DNA from: Trinickia symbiotica
Lineage (GTDB): Bacteria; Pseudomonadota; Gammaproteobacteria; Burkholderiales; Burkholderiaceae
Length of the DNA: 64,000 nucleotides
Reading direction: 5' to 3'
Assembly (NCBI RefSeq): GCF_002934455.1
Contig: NZ_PTIR01000008.1
Location: 62,001-126,000 of the forward strand
In this document: positions 42,394 through 51,384 of the stretch, one piece after another
How the letters are laid out: every line of letters begins with the position of its first letter
Position numbering within the stretch: the first letter of the stretch is position 1
Translations under genes and position numbers: made by a program
The notes under the pieces: model-generated
What the model was told of the DNA's origin: nothing
The model's input: only the letters and a program-made list of their open reading frames with translations
The model's database searches: none

Positions 42394-43343
42394 AAACGGC
42401 GCCGCTCGAGTATCTCGCCCATGCGGCGGGACCGGCGAGCGAGCCGACGCAGCAGCTGGAGTGGGCTCTCATCGCGTTGGTCTCGGCGGTCGTCATCATC
42501 ATCACCGTCCTGCTCGTGGGAGCGATCGCGCGCAGGCGGCCGGGCGCGCGGACCGACCGCGTCGGGGCGGAATCGGTCGGTGTACGGTGGATCTATGTCG
42601 GAACGGGAATATCGACCGTCGCGCTGTTCGCGGCGCTCATTTATACGATGGTGACGCTCGAATCGGTCGCGTCTCCGCACCGCGAGCCCGGACTGACGAT
42701 CGACGTCACGGCGTACGACTGGTGGTGGAAGGTCGAATACCCGGACCCGGACAATCCTTCGCAGAGCTTCGCGACAGCGAACGAGATTCATATTCCCGTC
42801 GGCGTGCCGGTACAGGTGAAGCTGCGCAGCGCCGACGTGATTCACGCTTTCTGGGTGCCGCAACTCGCGGGCAAAACCGAGACGATTCCCGGCCAGATCA
42901 ACGAGCAGTGGATCGAAGCCGATGCGCCGGGCATTTATCGCGGGCAATGTTCGCAGTTTTGCGGCGCGCAGCATGCGCATATGGCGTTCGAAGTCGTGGC
43001 GGAGCCGGCCGCGCAGTTCGATGCATGGCGCCGTTCGCAGGCGCAGGGCGCCGCGGCGCCGGCGGCGCCCGACGCGATCGCCGGCAAGCGCATTTTCAAC
43101 GATCGTTGCGCGGGTTGTCATAGCGTGCGCGGAGGCGGAGCAGCCGGCATGCAAGGGCCAGACCTCACTCATCTCGCGTCGCGGCGCCTCATTGCGGCGG
43201 GCCAGCTCACCAATACGCCGGAAAACCGGCTCGACTGGATCGAGCACGCGCAGCAATTGAAGCGCGATTCGTTGATGCCTTCGATGCCGTTGTCGGCGTC
43301 CGATGCCACTGCCTTATCCGCCTATCTCGCCACACTGCAATAA
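42390..43343 (+). CDS. cytochrome c oxidase subunit II with fused cytochrome c
   Basis: A 317-residue subunit II. Two TM helices (~30-55 and ~75-95), a CuA domain with VIHAFWVPQL and CSQFCGAQHAHM (the C-x3-C, H and M ligands), then a C-terminal cytochrome c domain with CAGCHS. It receives electrons from a cytochrome and passes them to subunit I. The caa3-like fusion and gene order (II-I-III) mark an alternative aa3-type oxidase rather than the housekeeping complex. No lipoprotein signal peptide is obvious. Confidence 0.94.
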   Translation: MKTAPLEYLAHAAGPASEPTQQLEWALIALVSAVVIIITVLLVGAIARRRPGARTDRVGAESVGVRWIYVGTGISTVALFAALIYTMVTLESVASPHREPGLTIDVTAYDWWWKVEYPDPDNPSQSFATANEIHIPVGVPVQVKLRSADVIHAFWVPQLAGKTETIPGQINEQWIEADAPGIYRGQCSQFCGAQHAHMAFEVVAEPAAQFDAWRRSQAQGAAAPAAPDAIAGKRIFNDRCAGCHSVRGGGAAGMQGPDLTHLASRRLIAAGQLTNTPENRLDWIEHAQQLKRDSLMPSMPLSASDATALSAYLATLQ

Positions 43344-43358
43344 CAAAGGAGCTTGTCG

Positions 43359-45365
43359 ATGTCCGATACGCCCGCATCGTCATCGTCCCTTCCCGGCGAA
43401 TCGCAGAACTCGTTGCGGCTGTCGCGGCCGCTCGTGCGCGGAACCATCGATGCCGAAGGCGAGGCGCGCCTTCGCGAGATGTGGGAGACGCGGCCCGGCT
43501 GGCGGGGATGGTTTTCGACAGTCGATCATAAGGAGATCGGCCTTCGCTATCTCGTCACTTCGTTCGTCTTTCTGCTGATCGGGGGGCTCGAAGCGCTCGT
43601 GATGAGAATTCAGCTTGCGGGGCCGAACGAGACGCTGCTGACGCCCGAAGCATACAACCAGCTTTTCACGATGCACGGGCTGACGATGATCTTCCTCTAT
43701 GCGCTGCCCGTGCTCTCGGGGTTCTCGAACTATCTTTGGCCGCTCGTCTTCGGCGCGCGCGACATGGCTTTGCCGAGGCTCAACGCGTTTTCGTATTGGG
43801 TCTATGTCTTTGCCGGCATTTTTCTCTATGCGAGCTTTCCGCTCGGACTCGGCGCCGATGCCGGATGGTTCAACTACGTGCCGCTTTCGGGGCTCGCTTA
43901 CGATGTCGGGCCCAACATCGATGTCTATGCGCTCGGCATGGTCCTACTCGGCATCTCGACGACCGTCGGTGCGGTGAACTTCATCGTCACGCTGTTGAGA
44001 ATGCGCGCGGCAGGCATGTCGCTCGATCGGATACCGGTGCTCGTGTGGGGCACGTTGACGATCTCGGGCGCCAATTTGTTCGCCGTGCCTTCCGTCAGCC
44101 TTGCATTCTTCATGCTCTGGCTCGATCGCCGCATCGGCACTCATTTCTTCGATGTGACCGCCGGTGGCCACGCGCTGCTCTGGCAGCACATGTTCTGGAT
44201 CTTCGCGCATCCATGGGTCTATGTGGTCGTGCTGCCCGCGATGGGCATCGTCTCCGACGCGCTGCCCGTGTTCTGCCGGCGCCCGCTCGTCGGCTACGGG
44301 CCGGTTGCGATTTCCACGGTGGCCACGATGGTGATCGGCTTCGTCGTGTGGATCCACCATATGTTCGCGACAGGACTGCCGCCGCTCGCGCTGTCCTTCT
44401 TCGGATCGGCAAGCATGATCATTACGATACCGAGCGCGGTCGCGACGTTCGCCTGGGTGGCGACGATCTGGACCGGCCGGCCCGTGTTTCGTGTCCCGTT
44501 CTTCTTCTTCGCCGGTTTCGTGCTGCTTTTCGTGATCGGCGGCGTGTCGGGCGTCATGACGGCGGCCGTTCCGCTCGACTGGCAGCTGACCGACACCTAC
44601 TTCATCGTCGCGCATCTGCACTACGTGCTGATCGGAATCAATGTGTTTCCCGTTGTAGGCGCGATCTACTTCTGGTTCCCGAAGTTCACGGGGCGAATGA
44701 TGAGCGAGCGGCTCGGCCGAATCGTGTTCTGGCTCATGTTCATCGGCTTCAATCTCGGCTTTTTCCCGATGCATATCGCAGGGCTGCTCGGCATGCCGCG
44801 GCGGATTTACACCTACGCGCCGAACATGGGCTGGAATACGGTGAACTTGCTCACCACGATCGGGTCATTCGTTTTCGCCGTGGGCGTGCTGCTCTTTCTC
44901 GTCGACGTGTTTTACAGCCGCAAGCACGGACCGATCGCGGGCGACAACCCCTGGGACGGTCATTCACTCGAATGGGCGACGTCCTCGCCGCCGCCGCCGT
45001 ACAACTTCGCCGTACTGCCGATCGTCGCAAGCCGCCATCCGCTTTGGGAGGGGCGTATCGAAGGCGAGAGCGAAGACGGACCGCGCTCGCGGATCACCGA
45101 GGGCTATCTGCTCGACCGTGGAAGAGAGGCGCTCGGAACGACCGCCCTCGAAGCCGAGCCGTACGTCATTCTGAAGATGCCCGAGGACTCTTACACGCCA
45201 TTCTTCCTCGCCCTGTTCGGGGCGCTGTTTTTCACCGGTCTCGCCTTTCGTGCCTGGGTCTTTACAGGGCTGATGCTTGCCGCCTGCGCCATATCGCTGA
45301 TCGTCTGGCTCTGGCCGGAGCGCGCCTTGATCCAGCGCGAGCCGGAACCGGCTTCGGGAGGTTGA
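43359..45365 (+). CDS. heme-copper oxidase subunit I, atypical proton channels
   Basis: A 668-residue catalytic subunit with 12 core TM helices plus a C-terminal extension containing two more (FFLALFGALFFTGLAF, GLMLAACAISLIVWLW). Haem and CuB ligands are present: MHGLTM (haem a), H284 with cross-link Tyr Y288 in AHPWVYVVVLP, H333-H334 in WIHHMF, and HxH in VAHLHYV. Compared with the A-type enzyme, HPEVY reads HPWVY (W286 in place of the D-channel Glu), and the segment PSAVATF has Ala at 362 where the K-channel Lys sits; the Asp of RDMALPRLN (D135) is kept. So catalysis should work, but proton uptake and pumping must differ. AAAGGAG precedes ATG 43359. Confidence 0.95.
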   Translation: MSDTPASSSSLPGESQNSLRLSRPLVRGTIDAEGEARLREMWETRPGWRGWFSTVDHKEIGLRYLVTSFVFLLIGGLEALVMRIQLAGPNETLLTPEAYNQLFTMHGLTMIFLYALPVLSGFSNYLWPLVFGARDMALPRLNAFSYWVYVFAGIFLYASFPLGLGADAGWFNYVPLSGLAYDVGPNIDVYALGMVLLGISTTVGAVNFIVTLLRMRAAGMSLDRIPVLVWGTLTISGANLFAVPSVSLAFFMLWLDRRIGTHFFDVTAGGHALLWQHMFWIFAHPWVYVVVLPAMGIVSDALPVFCRRPLVGYGPVAISTVATMVIGFVVWIHHMFATGLPPLALSFFGSASMIITIPSAVATFAWVATIWTGRPVFRVPFFFFAGFVLLFVIGGVSGVMTAAVPLDWQLTDTYFIVAHLHYVLIGINVFPVVGAIYFWFPKFTGRMMSERLGRIVFWLMFIGFNLGFFPMHIAGLLGMPRRIYTYAPNMGWNTVNLLTTIGSFVFAVGVLLFLVDVFYSRKHGPIAGDNPWDGHSLEWATSSPPPPYNFAVLPIVASRHPLWEGRIEGESEDGPRSRITEGYLLDRGREALGTTALEAEPYVILKMPEDSYTPFFLALFGALFFTGLAFRAWVFTGLMLAACAISLIVWLWPERALIQREPEPASGG

Positions 45366-45367
45366 CC

Positions 45368-45988
45368 ATGGCCAGCGATGCGCAATCGGCCGTCTTGCTC
45401 CAGCCCGGCAACACCGTTCCCGTCGGCAGTGCCGGCGAACGGGCAGCCGGCTGGCTCGCTTGCCTCATGCTGATCGTGACCGAAGGATCGCTCTTCGGCT
45501 ATCTGATCTTTTCGTACTTTTACCTCGCGGTGCAGAACACGCGCCATTGGCCGCCTGAAGGCCTGCCGAAGCTTCCGCTCGGCTCGATCAATACGCTGAT
45601 TCTTCTATCGAGCAGCGGCTTCGTCTGGCTTTGCGAGCGGTTCGTCAAGCGCGGGCGTGTGCGGTCCGCCGTCATATCGATGATCGTTGCCATCGTGCTC
45701 GGCATCATCTTCGTGGGAATTCAGCTCCACGAGTGGCATGCGCATCCGTACGGCCTGACTTCGAATCTCTACGGCTCGCTCTATTTCACGATCACCGGGT
45801 TTCACCTGGCTCACGTGCTCGTGGGCCTCGTCGTGCTGATTTTGCTCTGCACGTGGACCGCACTCGGCTACTTCGAAGCGCATCGTCACGCCGCATTGAC
45901 GATCGGTGGGCTCTATTGGCACTTCGTCGATGTGGTGTGGCTCTTCATCTTCACGACGATCTACTTGACGCCGTACTGGATCAGATAA
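45368..45988 (+). CDS. cytochrome c oxidase subunit III
   Basis: A 206-residue subunit III of the five-helix type found in caa3-like oxidases. Motifs: LIVTEGSLFGYLIFSYFYL, GFHLAHVLVGLVVLILLC and YWHFVDVVWLFIFTTIYL (the conserved final helix). Starts 2 bp after subunit I's stop, so translationally coupled. Subunit III stabilises proton uptake in related enzymes. Confidence 0.93.
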   Translation: MASDAQSAVLLQPGNTVPVGSAGERAAGWLACLMLIVTEGSLFGYLIFSYFYLAVQNTRHWPPEGLPKLPLGSINTLILLSSSGFVWLCERFVKRGRVRSAVISMIVAIVLGIIFVGIQLHEWHAHPYGLTSNLYGSLYFTITGFHLAHVLVGLVVLILLCTWTALGYFEAHRHAALTIGGLYWHFVDVVWLFIFTTIYLTPYWIR

Positions 45989-46029
45989 CGATATTGCGCG
46001 CGCAGCGTGCGACAAAAGTGGAAAGACTC

Positions 46030-46440
46030 ATGGAAATGACAAGCAATGCCGAATCGATATCGCCATGGCGAGTGTTTGTCGCGGTGCTCGCGGCGCCGGC
46101 CGCATGGACGATGCAGGTCGCCATCGCCGAAGCGCTCGTCGCGCAAAGCTGCTTTCCCTACGATGCGCCGATGCGAGCCTCGTATGCGGACGCCGCGTTG
46201 CGTGCCGTCATCGGCGTAAGCGCGGCCGCACTGCTAGTCGGTATCGCCGGGACCTATTTCTGCTGGCGCTACTGGCGCCGCCTCGCGGCGAAATCGCCGG
46301 GCGAGAAGGGCGGCCAGCAGGGGAGCCGTCCGAACGGCGAGACGTTCGTCGCGCGCGTGGGATTCATGTCGAGCGTCGTATTCCTCTTCGCGCTGGTCGC
46401 CACCGACATCGCGACGGGGTTGATTTCCTCGTGCGGCTGA
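46030..46440 (+). CDS. small membrane protein of oxidase cluster
   Basis: A 136-residue protein with three TM segments (VFVAVLAAPAAWTMQVAIAEALV, AVIGVSAAALLVGIAGTYFCW, FMSSVVFLFALVATDIATGLI). It lies between subunit III and the cytochrome c gene, 41 bp and 31 bp from them. It may be a subunit IV-like or assembly factor; I do not recognise a named family. Confidence 0.72.
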   Translation: MEMTSNAESISPWRVFVAVLAAPAAWTMQVAIAEALVAQSCFPYDAPMRASYADAALRAVIGVSAAALLVGIAGTYFCWRYWRRLAAKSPGEKGGQQGSRPNGETFVARVGFMSSVVFLFALVATDIATGLISSCG

Positions 46441-46471
46441 CGGTGGACGCGCGGGGGACCGGAGGTTGATC

Positions 46472-47833
46472 TTGTTTGCACGGTTCGTCTTGTCGGCGCG
46501 GCGTCATGCCGGAGCAGCGTTCGTTCTCCTGATCGCATTCGCCGCGCTGGCCGTTTTCTTCATCCGCGTTACACCGGCGCGTTCACAGCCATCCGGCGCC
46601 GGAGGGGATGTCTCCCCAGCGCTGATCGAGCGCGGCGCCTACCTCGCGAAGCTTGGCGATTGCGCCGGATGTCATACGGCGGCGCCGGCGAGGAACGGCG
46701 GCAAGAAGACCGATCCGTTCGCGGGCGGACTGCCGATGGGCTCGCCATTCGGAACGATCTGGACGAGCAACATTACGCCCGATCCGACCTACGGCATCGG
46801 CCGCTATAGCTATGGCGACTTCGAGCGGGCCGTGCGCGAGGGCGTCGCGCCCGGCGGCAAGCGGCTCTATCCGGCGATGCCTTATCCGTCGTTCGCGAAG
46901 ATCAGCGACGACGACATGCATGCGCTTTACGCGTATTTCATGCACGGCGTGAAGCCGGTGGCGAGACCAGCCCCCAAGACAGATCTGCCGTTCCCGTTCA
47001 ACCAGCGCTGGGCGCTCGTGTTCTGGGACGAGTTCTTCGCTTCGCACGAACGGTTCTCGCCGCGCGAGGACCGCGGTGTGCAATGGAATCGCGGCGCTTA
47101 TCTCGTGCAGGGGCTCGGCCATTGCGGCGCTTGCCATACGCCGCGGGGCCCGGCTTATCAGGAGCGCGGGCTCAGCGACGGCGATCCGCTCTATCTCACG
47201 GGCGGCACGCTCGATCATTGGTTTGCGCCGAATCTGACGGGGGACCCCGGCTCGGGGCTCGGCCGGTTCTCGGCGGATGACATCGCCGAATTCCTGAGAT
47301 ACGGTCATGGCGGCGGCCTCGCGGCATTCGGCAGCATGGTCGAGGTGATCGAGGACAGCGGGCAATACATGAGCGATGCGGACCGCCATGCCATCGCCGC
47401 CTATCTCAAGACTTTGCCGCCTCGCGCGAAGAGCGGCCACGCGAATAGCGATCAGGAAAAGAGCGATCGCACTGTAGACGTCCTGCGCACAGGCGCAATC
47501 GAGGTGCCCGGCGCGGGCATTTACAGCGCATTCTGTGCGCGCTGCCACAAGGAAGATGGACGGGGAGAGGCGGGCAAGTACCCACGCCTAGCGGGCAACC
47601 CGACAGTCATCGCGCCTGAAACGACTTCATTGATGCGGCTGCTGATCGAAGGCGGGCGCGCGGCCCAAACCGATGGCGGCCCGAAGCCCGAACGAATGCC
47701 GTCGTTCGCCGCCAAGCTCACCGATACGGAAATGGCGCGCGTGCTGACTTTCGTGCGCAGTGCCTGGGGCAACGAGGCGGAGCCGGTCACGCCACGCGAA
47801 GTCCGAGTCTTGCGGCACGTCCTGCACAAGTGA
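46472..47833 (+). CDS. triheme cytochrome c, membrane-anchored
   Basis: About 453 residues with an N-terminal membrane anchor (AAFVLLIAFAALAVFFI) and three haem-binding motifs, CAGCHT, CGACHTP and CARCHKE, in three cytochrome c domains. This is the layout of the cytochrome subunit of membrane alcohol or aldehyde dehydrogenases and gluconate dehydrogenases. The likely start is TTG 46472, six bp after GGAGG; a TTG at 46466 is too close. At the end of the oxidase operon it probably donates electrons to subunit II, possibly from the GMC oxidoreductase encoded nearby (inference). Confidence 0.9.
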   Translation: MFARFVLSARRHAGAAFVLLIAFAALAVFFIRVTPARSQPSGAGGDVSPALIERGAYLAKLGDCAGCHTAAPARNGGKKTDPFAGGLPMGSPFGTIWTSNITPDPTYGIGRYSYGDFERAVREGVAPGGKRLYPAMPYPSFAKISDDDMHALYAYFMHGVKPVARPAPKTDLPFPFNQRWALVFWDEFFASHERFSPREDRGVQWNRGAYLVQGLGHCGACHTPRGPAYQERGLSDGDPLYLTGGTLDHWFAPNLTGDPGSGLGRFSADDIAEFLRYGHGGGLAAFGSMVEVIEDSGQYMSDADRHAIAAYLKTLPPRAKSGHANSDQEKSDRTVDVLRTGAIEVPGAGIYSAFCARCHKEDGRGEAGKYPRLAGNPTVIAPETTSLMRLLIEGGRAAQTDGGPKPERMPSFAAKLTDTEMARVLTFVRSAWGNEAEPVTPREVRVLRHVLHK

Positions 47834-47916
47834 ACGCCGTGACCTGGTGCACGAAGGACGCTGCGCGTCTCGGCACATGCATTGGCGCGGCGACGGATGG
47901 ATGATGGAGACATCGA

Positions 47917-48210
47917 ATGACGTCTTTTGCTCGCTTTGCGCGAACTGTCGCCGCCGGGGCATTCGCGGCGCTGTGCAGCAGCGCGTTCGCTCAAGGGGTC
48001 GTCACCGACGACTCCGCGCGAAAACCCGGAACCGAAGGCGGTGTCGGCACGGCCGGAGCATCGACGGCGGCCTCGGCAACAACAGCGGTCCCGCCGGCCA
48101 GTAGCGGAACCGGCGGGGACACTTCGCGCGAGCGCGCGAAACGTCCCGGCCCAGGAAGCAACGCCCCCGCGCGCCGCCCCGAAGCAACGAGCGGCGCATC
48201 GCCGGGCTGA
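47917..48210 (+). CDS. secreted low-complexity hypothetical protein
   Basis: A 97-residue protein with a clean signal peptide (MTSFARFARTVAAGAFAALCSSAFAQ), then a Gly/Ser/Thr/Ala/Pro-rich basic tail without visible domains. No membrane anchor. Its stop is convergent with the PRC-barrel gene. CCTACA occurs twice (48224 and 48234), 10 bp apart, in the short gap. Function unknown. Confidence 0.7.
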   Translation: MTSFARFARTVAAGAFAALCSSAFAQGVVTDDSARKPGTEGGVGTAGASTAASATTAVPPASSGTGGDTSRERAKRPGPGSNAPARRPEATSGASPG

Positions 48211-48234
48211 GGGGGGAATAGTTCCTACAGTTTC

Positions 48235-48768
48235 CTACAGCTTGACGCCGCCCGATTCCGGCGCGTCGGGATCGAGATCCTCCGTAGCTGTGCCGACGCC
48301 TCGCTCATACTCGTCGTCGGCGCCGAGGCTGCGCCAATAGGGCTCGCGGCCGTAGTACTCGTGAAGCGACGTGGCCCAGGAGCGGTCCGCCATCGCCGGC
48401 CAGTGGTCTCGGTCGAATCCCGGCGCGTTCTTGACTCGTTCGGACGACAGCGCGAGCAAAAAGCACTTGCGCGTCGTGTCGAGCGTCAGTGCGCTCCACG
48501 GAATGGCGAGCAGCTTGTCCCCGATACCGAGAAAGCCGCCCGACGACATGACGACGTAAGCGATGCGTCCCGTCTGAACGTCGAGCATGATGTCTTTCAC
48601 CTTGCCCACTTCATCGCCGTCCGTGCTGAGGATCCGGTCGCCGTCCAGCGTACTCGCCGCCATGACGTCGGGGCCCGGCCCTTCCGCCGTTTCGCTGCCT
48701 TTACCGACGATGCGTGCGCCCGCCGCGCGCGGGTCAGTGGTGTTTCCGGACATTCTTTGACTACGCAT
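48235..48768 (-). CDS. PRC-barrel domain protein
   Basis: A 177-residue protein with a central PRC-barrel (~35-110: LDGDRILSTDGDEVGKVKDIMLD, RIAYVVMSSGGFLGIGDKLLAIPW) and a conserved C-terminal block (APGFDRDHWPAMADRSWATSLHEYYG) ending in an acidic tail. A close paralogue lies at 53824-54345. Such proteins are common in Burkholderia stress-response regions and have been linked to RNA or photosynthetic-complex binding elsewhere. The ATG at 48768 has GGAG 7 bp upstream, better than ATG 48753. Confidence 0.88.
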   Translation of the reverse strand: MRSQRMSGNTTDPRAAGARIVGKGSETAEGPGPDVMAASTLDGDRILSTDGDEVGKVKDIMLDVQTGRIAYVVMSSGGFLGIGDKLLAIPWSALTLDTTRKCFLLALSSERVKNAPGFDRDHWPAMADRSWATSLHEYYGREPYWRSLGADDEYERGVGTATEDLDPDAPESGGVKL

Positions 48769-48833
48769 GACTGATCTCCGATTGATGCTGCCTGTTATTC
48801 CGGCAATGGGCGTTCCGATGGGACAGTCGGCGG

Positions 48834-49040
48834 CTATTCGCTTTTGCCGCCGCCGTCGAGGCCGGAACCTTTGCGCCAGACTTCCTTTCCCTTCTCCGAG
48901 AGCTCGCCGCAGCTATGCGTCGGATCCGCCTCGGTCTGGTCGGCGGCCATCCGCCCGCCGGGCTGCTCCAGCGAAGGCAGTTTTTTTTGTTTGCGCGCGG
49001 AGACGCGCTCGTCTTGCGATCGACCTGCATGCGGATTCAT
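48834..49040 (-). CDS. small hydrophilic hypothetical protein
   Basis: A 68-residue charged protein (MNPHAGRSQDERVSARKQKK...ELSEKGKEVWRKGSG...). ATG 49040 follows AGGAG at good spacing, which makes it a real small gene rather than part of the longer upstream frame. No TM or signal segment. It shares the region with the PRC-barrel gene (66 bp downstream on the same strand). Function unknown. Confidence 0.7.
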   Translation of the reverse strand: MNPHAGRSQDERVSARKQKKLPSLEQPGGRMAADQTEADPTHSCGELSEKGKEVWRKGSGLDGGGKSE

Positions 49041-49246
49041 AGGCACTCCTTCGACAAAAACACTCAAGGAGTGTGGCGCATCGCACGTGCCCACGCGGCC
49101 CAGCGGCCCACGCGAGGCGGCGAGGGACCGACTCGCGCAACCGTCCGCCGCGCTGATAGGCGCGCACGTTGCTGGCAATGATGGCGGGGATGAACAGTCC
49201 TCGATAGTTCACCATTCGTTCATCAGTTCAACGAGGAGATGACGCC

Positions 49247-49618
49247 ATGGGCAGCACATTGGATCCCGACAACGCTCTGCCGGAACCGTCCGACGAGGGT
49301 CGCGACACGGGCGCGCTCGGGCCGAGCGACACCTCGGATTCGGGCAGCGACATAGCGGGCGCGAAGCGGCACGATTTCGATCGCGACACGGAACTGGACG
49401 AGCACGCTCTCGAGACAGGTGAAAGCGAGCTTTCGAGCGATACGGACAGCAGGGGGACCGGCGAGCGGTCATCGGCCGACGGCGATTCGACCCTGACGGA
49501 GGATGCCGATATTCGGCCAGACCGGATCGAGACTCCCTATGGGGCGGGGGAGGAGTCCGAACGCGAATACGAAGGGGAACGCGAAGGAAAGATGCCTCCG
49601 GATCTAAAGCAGTCCTGA
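49247..49618 (+). CDS. acidic hypothetical protein
   Basis: A 123-residue strongly acidic protein, Asp/Glu/Ser/Thr/Gly-rich, predicted disordered; RPDRIETPYGAGEESEREYEGEREGKMPPDLKQS at the end is the least repetitive part. GAGGAG lies 6 bp before the ATG. It is convergent with trehalase and their 3' ends overlap by 82 bp. It may be a stress-type hydrophilin, but no named family is clear. Confidence 0.72.
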   Translation: MGSTLDPDNALPEPSDEGRDTGALGPSDTSDSGSDIAGAKRHDFDRDTELDEHALETGESELSSDTDSRGTGERSSADGDSTLTEDADIRPDRIETPYGAGEESEREYEGEREGKMPPDLKQS

Positions 49619-51384
49619 CGATCGGTCATTTTTGCGGCGGTGGCGGCTTGGCCGGGGGGAGCCCCAGCGAAGGAGGCTGAAGCCGCCGCGGGGCGCGCCG
49701 CCTTGACATCGACTGCATCCGGATAAAGCGCGATCAGCACGCGCAAGGTGCCGTTGGTCCAGCCGAACCCGTCCTGCAGCGGATACTCGCCACCGCCCGC
49801 CGACACTGCGCTCGAGCGCGTGTCAATGTCGTATTTCTCCACCAGCTTGCCCGTACGGACGTAGTACTCGACGGTGGTCCGGATCCAGCGTGTCGCGATC
49901 TCGCGCGCGAGGTCGCTCTCGCCATAGCGACGCAGGCCCGTGACGGCGAGGTATTGCAGCGGAGCCCAACCGTCGGGCTCGTCCCATTGCTGGCCGGTGC
50001 GCGCTTGCGTCGTGGCCATCCCGCCCGGTCTCAGCAGACCGCGCCTGACGGCACTGGCGACCTTGCGCGCCTGATCGCGCGTCGCCACGCCGGCGAACAG
50101 CGGATAGACCGTGGCGGCGGTGAGCCGGTGAGTGAGCGTGCGCTCGACGAAGTTGTAGTCGCCGAACGCCTGCAGCTTGGGATCCCACAGCACCCGACGG
50201 ATGGCATCGGCGCGCGAGCGTGCGCGTGTTTGCATATTTTCGGCGTGCGCCGCATCGCCCTTCACGCGGTACGCCTTGGCGAGCGTCGTCTCGAGCCCGT
50301 AGAGCAGTGCGTTGAGATCGACCGGAATAAGAGACGTAACGTCGATCGACGATAGCGTCCGATCGTCGGCAAACCAGCGCGAGCTGAAATCCCATCCCGT
50401 TTCTCCGCCCGCGCGCAAGTTGCGCCAAAGGTCGCCCGCGTTTCGCTGCGGTACTCGCTGCGCCGTTGCGACGTCTTCGCGATACGACTCGTCGCGCGGT
50501 GTGTCGCGATCGTCCCAGTATCGGTTCAGCAGCGTGCCGTCCGGTAGCCTCACGAGGTGCCGAAACGCGTGCCCGGGCGAGAGCGTATCGGAGCCATCCA
50601 TCCAATACGTGTATTCGGCTTTCAATTCGGGCAGATAGCGCAGATAGACCTTATCGCCGTCCTCGTTCGCGATGAGGCCGACCATCTGCGCGAAAAAGGG
50701 CGGTTGTGAGCGGCTCAGGTAGTAAGTCCGGTTGCCGTTCGGAATGTGGCCGTAGCGATCGATCAGCGTCGCGAAGTCGTCGAGCTCGTCGACGGCGAGA
50801 TCGTGGCGCCCACTTTGTTCGAGCCCAAGCATGATGAAATACGAATCCCAGTAGTAGACCTCGTCGAAGCGCCCGCCCGGAACGATGTAGGGCTTCGGCA
50901 GCGGCAGCAGCGACGACCAGCGGCTCACGACGGCGTCGGGCCCGCGCCGTAAAACATTCCACAGCGTATCGATATGCTCGACGACGTTCTCATTGGGATC
51001 GGATACATAGTTGCTGTCGGAGCGCGGCGGCCCACTGAAATGACTATCGACGAAGCCCCGTAGATCGAAGCCGGGCTGGCCACGGGATGCTTGGTAGTCC
51101 GAAACGATCTGCGGCGGCGGCGCATTCGGGATCATATCGGCGAAGGTTTTGCTGTCTGGAAAGACGCCGCCGAGTTCGACGGCGCGATAGAGATCGCCAT
51201 ACAGGTCGGACGGCGGCACCGGCTCGACGGGGGAGGGCTCCGCGTGTGGATTGCCTTGCGCGGCCGGCGGGGAACGAACGGCGCTTCGGGGCACGTCGAA
51301 CGTCTGGATCGGCTCGGCGCCATGACAGACGCCGGCAAGCAGAAAGACGGCGATGGCGAGGCGTCGCGCGACGGAAAGAGACAT
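49537..51384 (-). CDS. treA: periplasmic alpha,alpha-trehalase
   Basis: A 615-residue glycoside hydrolase family 37 enzyme. Signal peptide MSLSVARRLAIAVFLLAGVCHG, then the trehalase signatures PGGRFDEVYYWDSYF and QWDEPDGWAPLQYL and the Glu-rich GGGEYPLQDGFGWTNG. It hydrolyses trehalose to two glucose molecules in the periplasm, letting the cell use external trehalose and tune osmoprotection. The C-terminal ~50 residues (Ala/Ser/Pro-rich) run antisense through the acidic-protein gene; the catalytic domain is complete before it. Confidence 0.95.
   Translation of the reverse strand: MSLSVARRLAIAVFLLAGVCHGAEPIQTFDVPRSAVRSPPAAQGNPHAEPSPVEPVPPSDLYGDLYRAVELGGVFPDSKTFADMIPNAPPPQIVSDYQASRGQPGFDLRGFVDSHFSGPPRSDSNYVSDPNENVVEHIDTLWNVLRRGPDAVVSRWSSLLPLPKPYIVPGGRFDEVYYWDSYFIMLGLEQSGRHDLAVDELDDFATLIDRYGHIPNGNRTYYLSRSQPPFFAQMVGLIANEDGDKVYLRYLPELKAEYTYWMDGSDTLSPGHAFRHLVRLPDGTLLNRYWDDRDTPRDESYREDVATAQRVPQRNAGDLWRNLRAGGETGWDFSSRWFADDRTLSSIDVTSLIPVDLNALLYGLETTLAKAYRVKGDAAHAENMQTRARSRADAIRRVLWDPKLQAFGDYNFVERTLTHRLTAATVYPLFAGVATRDQARKVASAVRRGLLRPGGMATTQARTGQQWDEPDGWAPLQYLAVTGLRRYGESDLAREIATRWIRTTVEYYVRTGKLVEKYDIDTRSSAVSAGGGEYPLQDGFGWTNGTLRVLIALYPDAVDVKAARPAAASASFAGAPPGQAATAAKMTDRQDCFRSGGIFPSRSPSYSRSDSSPAP

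Noticed and set aside
43736-45300. Upstream extension of the subunit III reading frame through subunit I
   Set aside because: Shadow frame; subunit III begins at ATG 45368, just after the subunit I stop.
48221-48239. TTCCTACAG twice, 10 bp apart, as a third regulator site
   Set aside because: It lies between convergent genes and overlaps the end of the PRC-barrel coding region, not upstream of any gene.
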